Positions 53,744 through 62,724 of a stretch of DNA of 64,000 nucleotides are shown here, piece by piece; position 1 is the first letter of the stretch, and each line of letters begins with the position of its first letter. This DNA is from JAJEEA01 sp965243615 (GTDB lineage Bacteria; Acidobacteriota; Vicinamibacteria; Vicinamibacterales; UBA8438), in NCBI GenBank assembly GCA_965243615.1, contig CBDEVO010000003.1, forward strand, positions 2,976,001 through 3,040,000, read 5' to 3'. The position numbers and the translations under genes are program-made. The notes under the pieces are model-generated. The model worked only from the letters and a program-made list of their open reading frames with translations, ran no database searches and had not been told where the DNA came from.

Positions 53744-53850
53744 GGACGTGAGCGGGACCTGGCACCCGGACGTGGCCATGAGGAGCCCGCGGTACAACCG
53801 TGGAGCTTCGCCACGGGCTCCCCGGACCCGGAGTGAGGACATGAGCGGGA
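53731..53850. repeat. Duplicated gene-junction segment
   Basis: GGACCCGGA-TGAGGAC-TGAGCGGGA occurs at 53731-53757, across the stop of the secreted protein, and again at 53824-53850, at the start of the DUF1592 gene (two mismatches, period 93). It is the same kind of junction duplication as at the brxA/brxB boundary. Confidence 0.65.
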
Positions 53851-55478
53851 GCATTCCCATGCGGCGTATCGCTCGCCTGCCGGCCCTGCTGGCGTTGCTG
53901 ATTGTCGGCCTGTCTCCGGCGCCGAGCGCGGCCGAGGAGCTGACGTTCGTACGGCTCACGCCGGCCCAGTACCAGCGCGCCGTCCACGAGATCTTCGGCG
54001 CGGGCATCCGCGTCGACGACAGCGCCTCGGTGCTGGGCGTTCGGGACCAGGGCCTGCTCGCCGTCGGGGCCCGGAGGGCGACCCTGACCGCGGCGGAAGT
54101 GGAGCGCTACGAGGCCCTCGCGCAGCGCATCGCCGCCCAGGTGACGGAACCGTCGCGCCGGGCCACCCTCATCGGGTGCCGGCCTGCGGCGGTGGACGCC
54201 CCCGACGACGCCTGCGCCGCCCGGTTCGTCGAGCGGGCGGGGCGGTTCCTGTTCCGCCGGCCCCTGACCGGTGGGGAGTCCGACCTGTACGTCGCGGTGG
54301 CGCGCACCGCGGCCGAGACCCTCGGCGACTACTACGCGGGGCTTCGCTCGGCGCTGGCGGGAATGCTGGTGGCGCCGGAGTTCCTGTTCCGCGTCGAGCG
54401 CAGCGAGTCGGACCCCGCCGACCCCGGACGCCTGCGGCTCGACGCCTGGTCGCGGGCGTCGCGCCTCAGCTTCTTCCTGTGGGACAGCGCGCCGGACCAC
54501 CTGCTGCTCGACGCCGCCGAGTCCGGCGAGCTGCTCTCCCCCGAAGGGCTCGAGCGGCAGGTCGAGCGGATGCTGGCGTCGCCGCGGGCCGAGCAGGGCG
54601 TGCGCGCGTTCTTCTCGGACATGCTCGAGCTCGACCGGTTCGCGACGCTGTCCATCGACTCGAGCCTCTTCCCCCGCTTCACGAAGAACGTCGAGGACGA
54701 CGCGCGCGAGCAGACCCTGCGGACCGTCGCCGATCACCTGCTGAACCGGAACCGCGACTACCGCGACCTGTTCGTCACCCGCGACACCTTCCTGACGCCG
54801 CCGCTCGCCGCGATCTACGGCGTGCCGCTGGCGCGCTCGCAGGAGCTGGGAGGCGCGGTGCCGTGGGTGCCGTACCGCTTCCCCGAACACAGCAGCCATG
54901 TGGGGCTGCTCGGTCAGGTCAGCTTCCTGGCCCTGCACTCGCATCCCGGGCGCTCGTCCCCGACCCTGCGCGGACAGGCGGTGCAGCAGATCTTCCTGTG
55001 CCGGACGGTGCCGCCGCCGCCCCCGGACGTCGACTTCAGCCTGCTGCAGGACACCTACAACCCCGACTACCGGACCACGCGCGACCGGCTGGCCGAGCAC
55101 CGGCGCAACCCCGCGTGCGCGAGCTGCCACAACCTGACGGACCCCATCGGGCTGACCCTCGAGGTGTTCGACGCGGCCGGCGGCTACCGGACGATGGAGA
55201 ACGGCGCGCCCATCGACGCCAGCGGCGAGCTGAACGGCCGGACCTACGCGGGACCGGCGGGGCTGGCGGAGGCGCTGCGGGACGACCCGCGGGCGGCGTC
55301 GTGCTTCATCGAACGGGCTTACTCTTACGGCGCGGCGCGGGCGCCGACCGACGGCGAGCGGGCGTGGCTCGCCGCTGTCGAGGCGCAGCTCGTCGAGCGC
55401 GGCGTGAAGTGGCGCGATCTCATGGGCCGCATCGCGCGGCAACCGGACTTCTACACGGTGGTCGCGGGCGCATCGTGA
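53841..55478 (+). CDS. DUF1592/DUF1588/DUF1585 family secreted protein
   Basis: 545 residues from the ATG at 53841; an earlier GTG at 53748 lies in the duplicated junction and is unlikely. A signal peptide (IARLPALLALLIVGLSPAPSAA) precedes the DUF1587-like FVRLTPAQYQRAVHEIFG, DUF1592 (VAPEFLFRVERSE), DUF1588 with a single haem-type motif CASCH in NPACASCHNLTDPIG, and DUF1585 (WRDLMGRIARQPDFYTV). These proteins are paired with DUF1552 partners and are thought to be haem-containing surface or periplasmic proteins of unknown reaction. Confidence 0.87.
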   Translation: MSGSIPMRRIARLPALLALLIVGLSPAPSAAEELTFVRLTPAQYQRAVHEIFGAGIRVDDSASVLGVRDQGLLAVGARRATLTAAEVERYEALAQRIAAQVTEPSRRATLIGCRPAAVDAPDDACAARFVERAGRFLFRRPLTGGESDLYVAVARTAAETLGDYYAGLRSALAGMLVAPEFLFRVERSESDPADPGRLRLDAWSRASRLSFFLWDSAPDHLLLDAAESGELLSPEGLERQVERMLASPRAEQGVRAFFSDMLELDRFATLSIDSSLFPRFTKNVEDDAREQTLRTVADHLLNRNRDYRDLFVTRDTFLTPPLAAIYGVPLARSQELGGAVPWVPYRFPEHSSHVGLLGQVSFLALHSHPGRSSPTLRGQAVQQIFLCRTVPPPPPDVDFSLLQDTYNPDYRTTRDRLAEHRRNPACASCHNLTDPIGLTLEVFDAAGGYRTMENGAPIDASGELNGRTYAGPAGLAEALRDDPRAASCFIERAYSYGAARAPTDGERAWLAAVEAQLVERGVKWRDLMGRIARQPDFYTVVAGAS

Positions 55479-55508
55479 CGGGCGTCCCGGTCAGAAGAGG
55501 AAAGCGAC

Positions 55509-56852
55509 ATGACTGCAACACGCGAGATCGGCCGCCGCACGGTGCTGCGGGGCATGTTGAGGGGCGGCGCCGCGGTCACCGTCGGGTTGCCGGTGCTGGA
55601 GTCGTTCCTGAACGCGAACGGGACCGCGTACGCGGCCACCGGCGCGCCGCTGCCGCCCTGCTTCGGCACGTGGTTCTGGGGGCTCGGGCTCATCCCCAAC
55701 CACTGGGAGCCCGCGATCGCCGGCCCCGACTACGAGCTGCCCGAGCACCTCGCGGGGCTGAAGCCCATCCGGTCGAAGATGAACCTGTTCAGCGGCATGC
55801 AGGTGTTCCTGGACGGCAAGGTCAACCAGAACCACTACTCGGGGGCCCAGGGCCAGGCCACCGGCATGGTGTCGCGCAATGGCGGCGACTACTCGACGAG
55901 CATCGACACCCTCATCGGCGACCACATCGGCCGGGGCACGCGGTTCCGCTCGCTCGAGGTGACCTGCGACGGCGACGCCAGCGCGAGCTGGAGCGCGCGC
56001 GGGTCGAGCGGCCTCAACCCGTCCGAGACGTCGCCCCTCGCGCTCTACGCGCGCATCTTCGGCGACGGCTTCCGCGACCCCAACCTCGCCGAGTTCCGGC
56101 CCGACCCCGCGGTGATGGTCCGCCACAGCGTGCTCTCGGCCGTGTCCGAGCAGCGCCGGAAGCTGATGTCGGCGGTGTCCGCGTCGGACCGGGCGCGCCT
56201 CGACGAGTACTTCTCGTCGGTGCGCGATCTGGAGCAGAAGCTGGCGTTCGAGCTCGACCGGCCGGCGCCGCTCCCCGCGTGCCGGGTGCCGGAGGCGGGG
56301 ACGGAGGAGATCGGCGCCCTCGTCGAACAGGTCGAGCGCACCCATCGGCAGTTGGCGCGGCTTCTCGCCCACGCGATGGCGTGCGGCCAGACCCGCATCT
56401 TCAACCTGACGATGGGTTCGGCGTTCTCCCGGCTGCGCCTGCCCGGCGAGGTGAACGCCTACCATGCGCTGACCCACGAGGAGCCGATACATCCCGAGCT
56501 CGGCTATCAGCCCGGCTGCAAGTGGCTGGCCGAGCGGATGATGGACTTCTTCCGCGAGTTCGTCGAGACGCTCGACGGCATTCAGGAGGGCGAGGGCACC
56601 CTGCTCGACCGCACCGTGGTCTTCGCGTTCACCGACCACGGCGAGGCGCGCATGCACTCGATGAAGCGCTACCCAATTCTGACCGCCGGCAGCGGCGGGG
56701 GCCGCATGAAGACGGGGCTGCACGTCGCGGCGGAGGGCGACGCGGCCACCCGCGTCGGGTTCACCATCCAGCAGGCCCTGGGGCTGGTGAGCGGCAGTTG
56801 GGGCACCGAGTCGAACCAGGTGTCGCGGCCGTTCACCGAGGTGCTGGCCTGA
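55509..56852 (+). CDS. DUF1552 family protein with Tat-like signal
   Basis: 447 residues. The N-terminus has a twin-arginine-like GRRTVLRGMLRGGAAVTVGL. The DUF1552 pattern follows: CFGTWFWGLGLIPNHW, LKPIRSKMNLFSGM and VVFAFTDHGEARMHSMKRYP, the last recalling the DUF1501/sulfatase-like alkaline-phosphatase fold. It starts 30 bases after the DUF1592 gene. DUF1592-DUF1552 pairs are likely to act together outside the cytoplasm; the reaction is unknown. Confidence 0.88.
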   Translation: MTATREIGRRTVLRGMLRGGAAVTVGLPVLESFLNANGTAYAATGAPLPPCFGTWFWGLGLIPNHWEPAIAGPDYELPEHLAGLKPIRSKMNLFSGMQVFLDGKVNQNHYSGAQGQATGMVSRNGGDYSTSIDTLIGDHIGRGTRFRSLEVTCDGDASASWSARGSSGLNPSETSPLALYARIFGDGFRDPNLAEFRPDPAVMVRHSVLSAVSEQRRKLMSAVSASDRARLDEYFSSVRDLEQKLAFELDRPAPLPACRVPEAGTEEIGALVEQVERTHRQLARLLAHAMACGQTRIFNLTMGSAFSRLRLPGEVNAYHALTHEEPIHPELGYQPGCKWLAERMMDFFREFVETLDGIQEGEGTLLDRTVVFAFTDHGEARMHSMKRYPILTAGSGGGRMKTGLHVAAEGDAATRVGFTIQQALGLVSGSWGTESNQVSRPFTEVLA

Positions 56853-56883
56853 CGCGGCGGCCGGTCCTGCACGGGAGAGTGCC

Positions 56884-58254
56884 ATGATGCGTCTGCGATG
56901 GGATGGGCCGGTGGTTCGGCGCGCGGCGGTTGCCGCGGCCGCGGTCGTCGTGCCGGTGTTCGTGCTGGGCGGGCCGTTCCCGGCCCTGGCGGAAGAAAGC
57001 GAGGCGCCCCCGACCGTGCCGCCCGGGGTGACCCTGGTTGAGGTGGTGCGGGAGCTGTCGGCGTCGGCCGCCCAGGTGCTGTGGACGCGGCTCGGGGACG
57101 AGGAGGGCCGCACCCTCCTGTTCTCGGAGGACGGCCGAACCGGCGGCGCGGTCTGCGTGGCCGCCTGCGCCGGCGAGTTCCCGCCCCTGCTGGCCCCCGA
57201 CGGCGCGGAGCCCTTCGCCGACTGGTCGCTGCTGCGCCGCCCCGACGGACGCCTGCAGTGGGCCTACCAGTTGCGCCCGCTGCACACGTGGTCCCGGGAG
57301 CAGGAGCCGGGCGAGGTCGCCACCAACGTCGGCCTCGCCGAGACCGCGAACCTGAAGCTCGCCGAGCGGCCGGAGGCGGCGGGGGCGCTGTTGCCGCCGC
57401 CGGGATGGACAGTCGCCCGCTTCGAGCCGCACCGGTCCATCGCGACGCCGGACGGCATCGAGGCGAGGCCGGTGCTGTCGGCGCAGGCCGTCGTCCTGAC
57501 CGACTTCGGCGGGTTCACGCTCTACGCGTTCGAGGGCGATGCCGCGGACGACGGTCAGTCCTGCTCCGACCGCGGCTGCGAGATGCGCTGGCTGCCGGTG
57601 ATGGCGCCCGCCCTTGCCCTCGACGTGGGCGGCTTCTCGGTCGTGAACCGCGCGGGCGGCTCCCGCCAGTGGTCCTGGCGCGGACGGCCCCTCTATCGCT
57701 ACCGCGGCGACCTGCTGCCGGGCGATGCGCACGGCCGGGCCGCCGACGCCCGATGGAGCATGGCGGTGCTGACCGAGAGCTTCCGGCCGCCGCGGGTGGC
57801 GGTGACCGCCCTCGAGGGCTACGGCGACGCCCTGTCGCTCGACGGCATGACCCTGTACTCGGGCTCCGCGTTCCAGAAGTACTGGGGCGGGCGCAACCTG
57901 CGCGACAGCTTCAAGAACGCCTGGCACCGGGGCAAGCGGCTGGGCGGCGACGCGTGCGCCGACGCGGCGTGCCTGAAGCTCTGGCGCCCGTTCCACGCGT
58001 CCGCCGACGCCCTGTCGACGGGCTTCTGGGAGGTCATCGAGCGCGGCGACGGGACCCGCCAGTGGGCCTACAAGGGTTACGCGCTCTACACCTACGCCGA
58101 CGACGAGGCGCCCGGCCAGAACCGGGGGCAGGCCACCTACAGCTTCTCGAAGCCGGACGGCGGCCCCGGCGACATCGAACGTACCGCGTGGCTGGCCGAG
58201 CTCGGCGACACCTACGGCGGGGCGGGGGTGTACTGGAACGTCGCCAAGCCGTAG
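56884..58254 (+). CDS. Secreted protein with PF03640-type (COG4315) repeats
   Basis: 456 residues with signal peptide (RAAVAAAAVVVPVFVLGGPFPALA). Three repeat units each carry the COG4315 pattern of an aromatic strand, a Cys pair, and a W/YxYxG-like end: TLLFSEDGRTGGAVCVAACA, TLYAFEGDAADDGQSCSDRG and TLYSGSAFQKYWGG..DACADAACLKLW, followed by RPLYRYRGD and YALYTYADD. The function of such secreted repeats is unknown; a cell-surface or redox role is possible because of the Cys pairs. Same orientation as and 31 bases after DUF1552. Confidence 0.75.
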   Translation: MMRLRWDGPVVRRAAVAAAAVVVPVFVLGGPFPALAEESEAPPTVPPGVTLVEVVRELSASAAQVLWTRLGDEEGRTLLFSEDGRTGGAVCVAACAGEFPPLLAPDGAEPFADWSLLRRPDGRLQWAYQLRPLHTWSREQEPGEVATNVGLAETANLKLAERPEAAGALLPPPGWTVARFEPHRSIATPDGIEARPVLSAQAVVLTDFGGFTLYAFEGDAADDGQSCSDRGCEMRWLPVMAPALALDVGGFSVVNRAGGSRQWSWRGRPLYRYRGDLLPGDAHGRAADARWSMAVLTESFRPPRVAVTALEGYGDALSLDGMTLYSGSAFQKYWGGRNLRDSFKNAWHRGKRLGGDACADAACLKLWRPFHASADALSTGFWEVIERGDGTRQWAYKGYALYTYADDEAPGQNRGQATYSFSKPDGGPGDIERTAWLAELGDTYGGAGVYWNVAKP

Positions 58255-58261
58255 AGCGGCG

Positions 58262-59284
58262 TCAGACGTGGTTCAGCAGGGCCAGCTCCTTCGGGTGCGG
58301 GCGGAGGTAGGTCTGGTCGAGCAGATACGCCACCTCCAGCCGCCGTGCGTGGTGCCTCACTAGGGTCAGGGGCACGATGCGCGGGACGAGGCCCAGGCGG
58401 TAGTCCTCGAGGGTGGCCAGCAGCTCGTCGCGCGAGGCGGCGTCGATTTGCCGCTTGAAGTGGCCGACGGCGTGCATGAGGGCGTTGGTGTGGCGCGCCC
58501 GGGTCGCGCGAATGCGCATCGCGGACATGAACTCGTCCTCGTAGCGGCGGCCCAGCTCGGCCCGCGGGATCTCGGCCGCCTCGGCCACCAGCCGCCCCAG
58601 CTCCCGGTAGCGGACCGTGGAGTGGGCCATCAGGGCCAGCTTCTGGGCGGTGTGCCAGCGTACGAGGGCGCCGACGTTCCAGCGCGTGGAGAGGAGGGCC
58701 CGCAGCCGCCGGTAGGCGAAGACCCGCTCGACGAAGTTCTCGCGCAGCACCGGGTCCCGGAGGCGGCCTTCTTCTTCCACCGGGAGGTTGGGGTACTGAC
58801 GCAGCAGCTCGGCCGCGAAGACGCCGCGGCCGTTCCGTTCCGCCGCTCCCCCGTCGCCCTCCGTCCAGACCTTGACGCGCTCCATCCCGCAGCTCGGCGA
58901 GTCCTTCTTCAGGACGTAGCCGCTCAGGTCTTCCTTCGCGAGGGCGCGCACCCGGCTCCGGGCGAAGCGCCGCATCCGCCCCGTCAACCGGACGCCGCTG
59001 CGGCCGACGAGCCTCACGCGGCCGGTCCGGCCGGCGTCGCGAACGAGCCGTATGGGCTCGCGCGGCGTCCCCAGACCCAGCTCCGCTTCCGGGCAGACCG
59101 GCACCCACTCGACGAGCCGGCCGAGCGTCTCGACCAGGTAGGGATCGCGCTTGTGCCCGCCGTCGTAGCGGACCGCCTCGCCGAGCAGGCAGCTCGAGAT
59201 GCCGAGCCGGAGGGGCGGGCCGGCCGCCGTCGCCACGGGACGGCCGGGCCGCGACCGGGCCCTTTCGTGTTCGCTGTCTCCCAT
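58262..59284 (-). CDS. DUF523-DUF1722 fusion protein (YbbK/YbgA-like)
   Basis: 340 residues from the ATG at 59284. The N-terminal DUF523 shows GISSCLLGEAVRYDGGHKRD and KKDSPSCGMERVKVW with the family Cys residues; the C-terminal DUF1722 shows ERVFAYRRLRALLSTRWNV and LVRWHTAQKLALMAHS. In other bacteria these domains are fused or encoded side by side and are sometimes linked to photolyase or nucleotide repair neighbourhoods; the reaction is not established here. Convergent with the PF03640 gene, 7 bases apart. Confidence 0.88.
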   Translation of the reverse strand: MGDSEHERARSRPGRPVATAAGPPLRLGISSCLLGEAVRYDGGHKRDPYLVETLGRLVEWVPVCPEAELGLGTPREPIRLVRDAGRTGRVRLVGRSGVRLTGRMRRFARSRVRALAKEDLSGYVLKKDSPSCGMERVKVWTEGDGGAAERNGRGVFAAELLRQYPNLPVEEEGRLRDPVLRENFVERVFAYRRLRALLSTRWNVGALVRWHTAQKLALMAHSTVRYRELGRLVAEAAEIPRAELGRRYEDEFMSAMRIRATRARHTNALMHAVGHFKRQIDAASRDELLATLEDYRLGLVPRIVPLTLVRHHARRLEVAYLLDQTYLRPHPKELALLNHV

Positions 59285-59481
59285 CGTGTCCTGCCGATGC
59301 CGCTGTGGAGGTAGACGGACCGGGGCCGCCGGCGGTTCGAGCACGGGTCGACCCTCCTGAACACGGGAGACGCCGAGGAGCCGATCGTCGAGAGAATGGT
59401 CAGCGTTCCCTCGACTTGCTCCCGCCGGTCGCCGGGCTCGACGCGAGCGAGCTCGTCGAGTCTTGCTCGCGCGAATCTCCC

Positions 59482-59499
59482 GAGGCGACGATTGGCGGG
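59482..59499. repeat. Dispersed repeat core, copy C (intergenic)
   Basis: GAGGCGACGATTGGCGGG, identical to 16480-16497 in ADOP 4 and 14/18 to 6681-6698 in ADOP 1. Here it lies immediately after the stop codon of the gene at 59500. The flanking 215-bp gap 59285-59499 holds no other feature that I can identify. Confidence 0.55.
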
Positions 59500-59769
59500 T
59501 TATTCCGGAAACGCGTCGAGAAAATGGACCTCGCCGTCGAGAGCGCCGGCCTCGTCGCCCACGGCGGCCGCCTCCGGCGAAGCCATGTACGCCTCCGCCC
59601 GCTCCCGGTCCTGGACGTCCAGGAGGAAGAAGACCTGGTCGGGCGCATCGATCGAGCGCCACGCCCGCAGGACGGTGAGGCCTGCCGCGGTCCCCGCCGC
59701 CGCCTGGGCGTCGAAGACCCGCTTCCACCGCTCAGCGTCCTTCACGCGATTGCGAACCAGCAAGACCAT
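59500..59769 (-). CDS. Small ferredoxin-like-fold protein (antibiotic-monooxygenase/cyclase-like)
   Basis: 89 residues: VLLVRNRVKDAERWKRVFDAQ, then AWRSIDAPDQVFFLLDVQDRERAEAYM and FLDAFPE, a one-domain alpha/beta pattern like DUF3764 and the dimeric ABM family. Catalytic residues are not defined for such proteins, so function is open. Stands alone between the universal stress protein and the DUF523 gene. Confidence 0.65.
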   Translation of the reverse strand: MVLLVRNRVKDAERWKRVFDAQAAAGTAAGLTVLRAWRSIDAPDQVFFLLDVQDRERAEAYMASPEAAAVGDEAGALDGEVHFLDAFPE

Positions 59770-59853
59770 CGATCTCTACTCCTGTCGCGGGGAAGTTCCA
59801 TCTCGACTGAGCCGCGGAGCCGAAGGTCTGCATGGGGGCGGGCGCATCGGTCC

Positions 59854-60324
59854 TCACTCGCCGGCCGGCGGCACCGGCATCTCGAACGCGTGTCCCGGCT
59901 GCCGCACCGTGAGCACGGGGCAGGGCGCCTTGCGGACCACCTTCTCGGCCACGCTCCCGAGGAGGAGGTGCCGGACCGGGCCGCGACCGTGGGTCCCCAT
60001 CACGATCATGTCGATCGCGTTGTTGGTGGCGTAGCGGACGATCTCCATGAACGCGTGGCCGACGCGGAGCGCCCGCACCGTGTCGACGCCGCCGAGCGAG
60101 ACCTGATCGAGGTGGCGTTCGGCGTCGGCCTGCCACTTGTCGAGCAGGTCGGAGACGATCGGCGCCGCCGCCCCCACCGCCCAGTCCTGCGGCGTCGGGT
60201 CGGGCACCACGTACAACACGTGCACCTCGGCCCCGAACCGTTCCGCCATCTCGCGGGCGTAGCCGAGGGCGTGCGCGGCTGTCTCGCTGAAGTCGGTCGG
60301 CAGCAGGATTCGCTTCAGGGTCAT
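59854..60324 (-). CDS. Universal stress protein (UspA family)
   Basis: 156 residues, single Usp domain: KRILLPTDFSETAAHALGYA at the start and GTHGRGPVRHLLLGSVAEKVVRKAPCPVLTV at the end, which contains the G-x2-G-x9-G-S ATP-binding motif. It is therefore the ATP-binding subtype. Cytoplasmic stress-response protein; no operon partner evident. Confidence 0.92.
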   Translation of the reverse strand: MTLKRILLPTDFSETAAHALGYAREMAERFGAEVHVLYVVPDPTPQDWAVGAAAPIVSDLLDKWQADAERHLDQVSLGGVDTVRALRVGHAFMEIVRYATNNAIDMIVMGTHGRGPVRHLLLGSVAEKVVRKAPCPVLTVRQPGHAFEMPVPPAGE

Positions 60325-60346
60325 GAAGCCAGCTTAGGACATGGTC

Positions 60347-60409
60347 ATGAAGGTTGCCAACATCGCCGAGTTCAAGAACCACCCGAGCCGATGCCTGGCG
60401 GCCGTCCGG
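60347..60409 (+). pseudogene. 5' remnant of a Phd/YefM-type antitoxin gene
   Basis: Plus-strand codons from the ATG at 60347 read MKVANIAEFKNHPSRCLAAV followed by Arg, a near-perfect start of Phd-type antitoxins (MKVANIAEFKNHLSRYLAxVR). The similarity ends abruptly after 21 codons, and no toxin follows. The fragment runs antisense into the 3' end of the arsI-like gene, so it marks a recombination or deletion point. Confidence 0.6.
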
Positions 60410-60845
60410 AACAGCAGCTCGCGGGCTCGCCGCCGGTCGTTCCGTCTGGGGGGTGACTGCCGGCGACCCTCTTGTCGAGCTGGCCGGCGTCTCCCGACTT
60501 GACGTACCACTCCCAGCGCGCGCCGTCGGGGTCGGCGAGCCAAGTCTCGGTCTTCTCGGCGTAGCAGCAGACGGCGTCCTCGACGCCGGTCGTCTCGAGC
60601 CCGGCCCCGCGCAGGCGCCGCTCGGCCGACGCAACCTCCTCGGCCGTCTCGACCTCGACGCCCAGGTGGTTGAGGGTGGCCCCCTGCGGACCCTCGAAGA
60701 GGACCAGCTTCAGGGGCGGATCGGCGATTGCGAAGTTCGCGTAGCCGGGCTTCACCTTCGCGGGGGCGGTGTCGAACAAGCGGGAGTAGAACGCGATCGC
60801 CTCGTCGAGGTCGGTCACGTTGATCGCAAGCTGTAATCTGGACAT
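60372..60845 (-). CDS. ArsI/CadI-type vicinal-oxygen-chelate enzyme
   Basis: 157 residues. Glyoxalase/VOC fold: MSRLQLAINVTDLDEAIAFY, FAIADPPLKLVLFE, LNHLGVEV and the vicinal Cys pair in DAVCCYAEKTETWLADPDGARWEWY. This is the ArsI/CadI family, whose Cys pair binds trivalent organoarsenicals for C-As bond cleavage or handles heavy metals. The native tail probably ends at ASCCS; the last 11 residues, GRPPGIGSGGS, are encoded by the antisense of the phd remnant. No arsR or other ars genes are adjacent. Confidence 0.82.
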   Translation of the reverse strand: MSRLQLAINVTDLDEAIAFYSRLFDTAPAKVKPGYANFAIADPPLKLVLFEGPQGATLNHLGVEVETAEEVASAERRLRGAGLETTGVEDAVCCYAEKTETWLADPDGARWEWYVKSGDAGQLDKRVAGSHPPDGTTGGEPASCCSGRPPGIGSGGS

Positions 60846-60925
60846 GGTTGGCTCCTTCGACGCCGCCCGCCGCCTGGGCGCTCGCGGGGGGGCGGCGCCT
60901 CACCGCCCCGCGGAGGGCGGGGTCG

Positions 60926-62446
60926 TCAGCGCGATGCGGCTGGGGGGAGATCGGCCGGCCGCCAGCGCGGCGGCGGCACGAACCCCTCCCGGCCCGCCGG
61001 GAACGGCGGCACGTGGACCTCCGGCTGCAGCGCGCGGAACGCCCGCGCCTTGTCGAGCAGCCACGCCACCGCCTCGGGGTGGCCGTCGGCCACGTTGGCC
61101 GCCTCGAGGGGGTCGGCGACGATGTCGAACAACTCGATCCGGGACGCCCCGGCGGCGCCGGGCGTGGTGAGGGCGGGCCCGATGACGACGAGCTTCCATC
61201 GTGGCTCGGTGACGCTCACCTGCTCGACGGCGGGATCGAGCTGCGCGATGAACGAATAGAGGTCGCGGTCGAGCCGCGGCCGGTCGCCCGTGAGCACGGG
61301 GCCGACGTCGACGCCGTCGAGCGGGCGATCCTCGGGCGGGTCCAGCCCCGCCATCGCCAGCAAGGTCGGGAGGATGTCGATGTAGGCGACGGGTGCGGTG
61401 ACCTCGCGGCCGCCCGCGATGCCGCCGGCCGGCCAGCGGGCGGCGGCCGCGACCCGCGTGCCGCCCTCGAACACCGTCCCCTTCGAGCCCCGGAACGGGC
61501 GGTTGTCGCCCACCCCGACCACGCCGCCGTTGTCGGAGAAGAACAGCACGAACGTCTCGTCCGCGATGCCGTGATGGTCGAGGCGGTCGAGAATGCGGCC
61601 GACGCCGGCGTCCAGTGCCCGGTTCATGGCGGCGGTGATACGCCGGTTCCGGGTTCGGCGGTCGGCCGGCGGCTCGCGCGCGGCCGCCGTCGCCACCCGC
61701 CAGTCGCGCGGCAGGTCGATGCCGGGGAGGTCGCCGAAGAGGGCGAGGTCGGGCTCCTTGGCCTGGAACGGCGAGTGCACCGCCCCGAACGGGACGTAGA
61801 GCAGGAACGGCTCGGGCTCGGCGGCGCGCTCGTCGATGAACCGGACCGCGTGCTCGGCGACGAGGTCGGTGGCGTAGCCCGGCTCGCCGACCGACTCGTA
61901 GCCGTGCTGCCAGTCGCGCTCGCCCTCCCGCTCGTGGGTGAAGTAGTCGATGGCGCCGTTGTAGTGGCCCACGAACCGGGTGAAGCCGCGGCGCAGCGGG
62001 TGGTAGCGCACCGACGTGTGCCCCAGGTGCCACTTGCCGAAGACGGCGCGGTGCCGGTAGCCGGCCTCGGCCAGCAGCTCGGGCAGGGTCGTCTCCGCGA
62101 GGTCCATCCCGAAGTCGCGCCACGGGGGGATGACCGCCCGCATGAGGCCGAAACGGATGGGGTAGCGCCCCGTCATCAGCCCCGCCCGGGTGGGCGAGCA
62201 GACCGGGGCGGCGTAGAACCGGCCGAGGGACACGCCCTCGTGCGCGAGCCGGTCGATGTTCGGGGTAGCGAGTTCTCCGCCGTTGAAGCCGACGTCGCGC
62301 CGGCCGAGGTCGTCGGCGACGATGATGACGACGTTGGGCGGGCGCGATGACCCTGTCGACTGCGACCCCGCCGCGTGCATCGCCGGCAGCGCGATCAGTG
62401 CGCCCGTCGCCGCCGCCAGGACGCTTCGGAGTGGCTTGATCATCAT
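60926..62446 (-). CDS. Secreted sulfatase (arylsulfatase family)
   Basis: 506 residues from the ATG at 62446. Signal peptide (VLAAATGALIALPAMHAAGS), then NVVIIVADDLGRRDVGF (metal Asp pair), and the sulfatase signature CSPTRAGLMTGRYP, where Cys83 would be converted to formylglycine. Later metal and substrate residues appear in FGKWHLG and FFSDNGG. It should hydrolyse a sulfate ester outside the cytoplasm; the substrate is unknown. No maturation enzyme is seen in the window. Confidence 0.9.
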   Translation of the reverse strand: MMIKPLRSVLAAATGALIALPAMHAAGSQSTGSSRPPNVVIIVADDLGRRDVGFNGGELATPNIDRLAHEGVSLGRFYAAPVCSPTRAGLMTGRYPIRFGLMRAVIPPWRDFGMDLAETTLPELLAEAGYRHRAVFGKWHLGHTSVRYHPLRRGFTRFVGHYNGAIDYFTHEREGERDWQHGYESVGEPGYATDLVAEHAVRFIDERAAEPEPFLLYVPFGAVHSPFQAKEPDLALFGDLPGIDLPRDWRVATAAAREPPADRRTRNRRITAAMNRALDAGVGRILDRLDHHGIADETFVLFFSDNGGVVGVGDNRPFRGSKGTVFEGGTRVAAAARWPAGGIAGGREVTAPVAYIDILPTLLAMAGLDPPEDRPLDGVDVGPVLTGDRPRLDRDLYSFIAQLDPAVEQVSVTEPRWKLVVIGPALTTPGAAGASRIELFDIVADPLEAANVADGHPEAVAWLLDKARAFRALQPEVHVPPFPAGREGFVPPPRWRPADLPPAASR

Positions 62447-62724
62447 CTCGTATCCCGCCTGAGCCCCGCCCCCGGCCATCCGGGCCTCCGAGTCCGGCTC
62501 GACTGGCGACTGCCGCCCGCCTGCCTCCTCGCGCCCCTCTGGTGCCAGGGCCCGACCCGGGAGCTCGCGGGGGCACGTGCCCTCGCGCTCGGCGTCAGTC
62601 TACCTCGGGTGGACGCCGGGACCGCCTGCCGCTCGGCCGGCGGCGGGCCTGATTGCGTCTCGGCCGGCGCGGGTGTACCCTGCGGTGCACGGGACAGTTT
62701 CTGGTAGACGGCAGGAGGTCAGGC

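Noticed and set aside
53748..53840. Upstream start for the DUF1592 gene
   Set aside because: The GTG lies in the duplicated junction and would add residues without similarity before the signal peptide; the ATG at 53841 places the signal peptide correctly.
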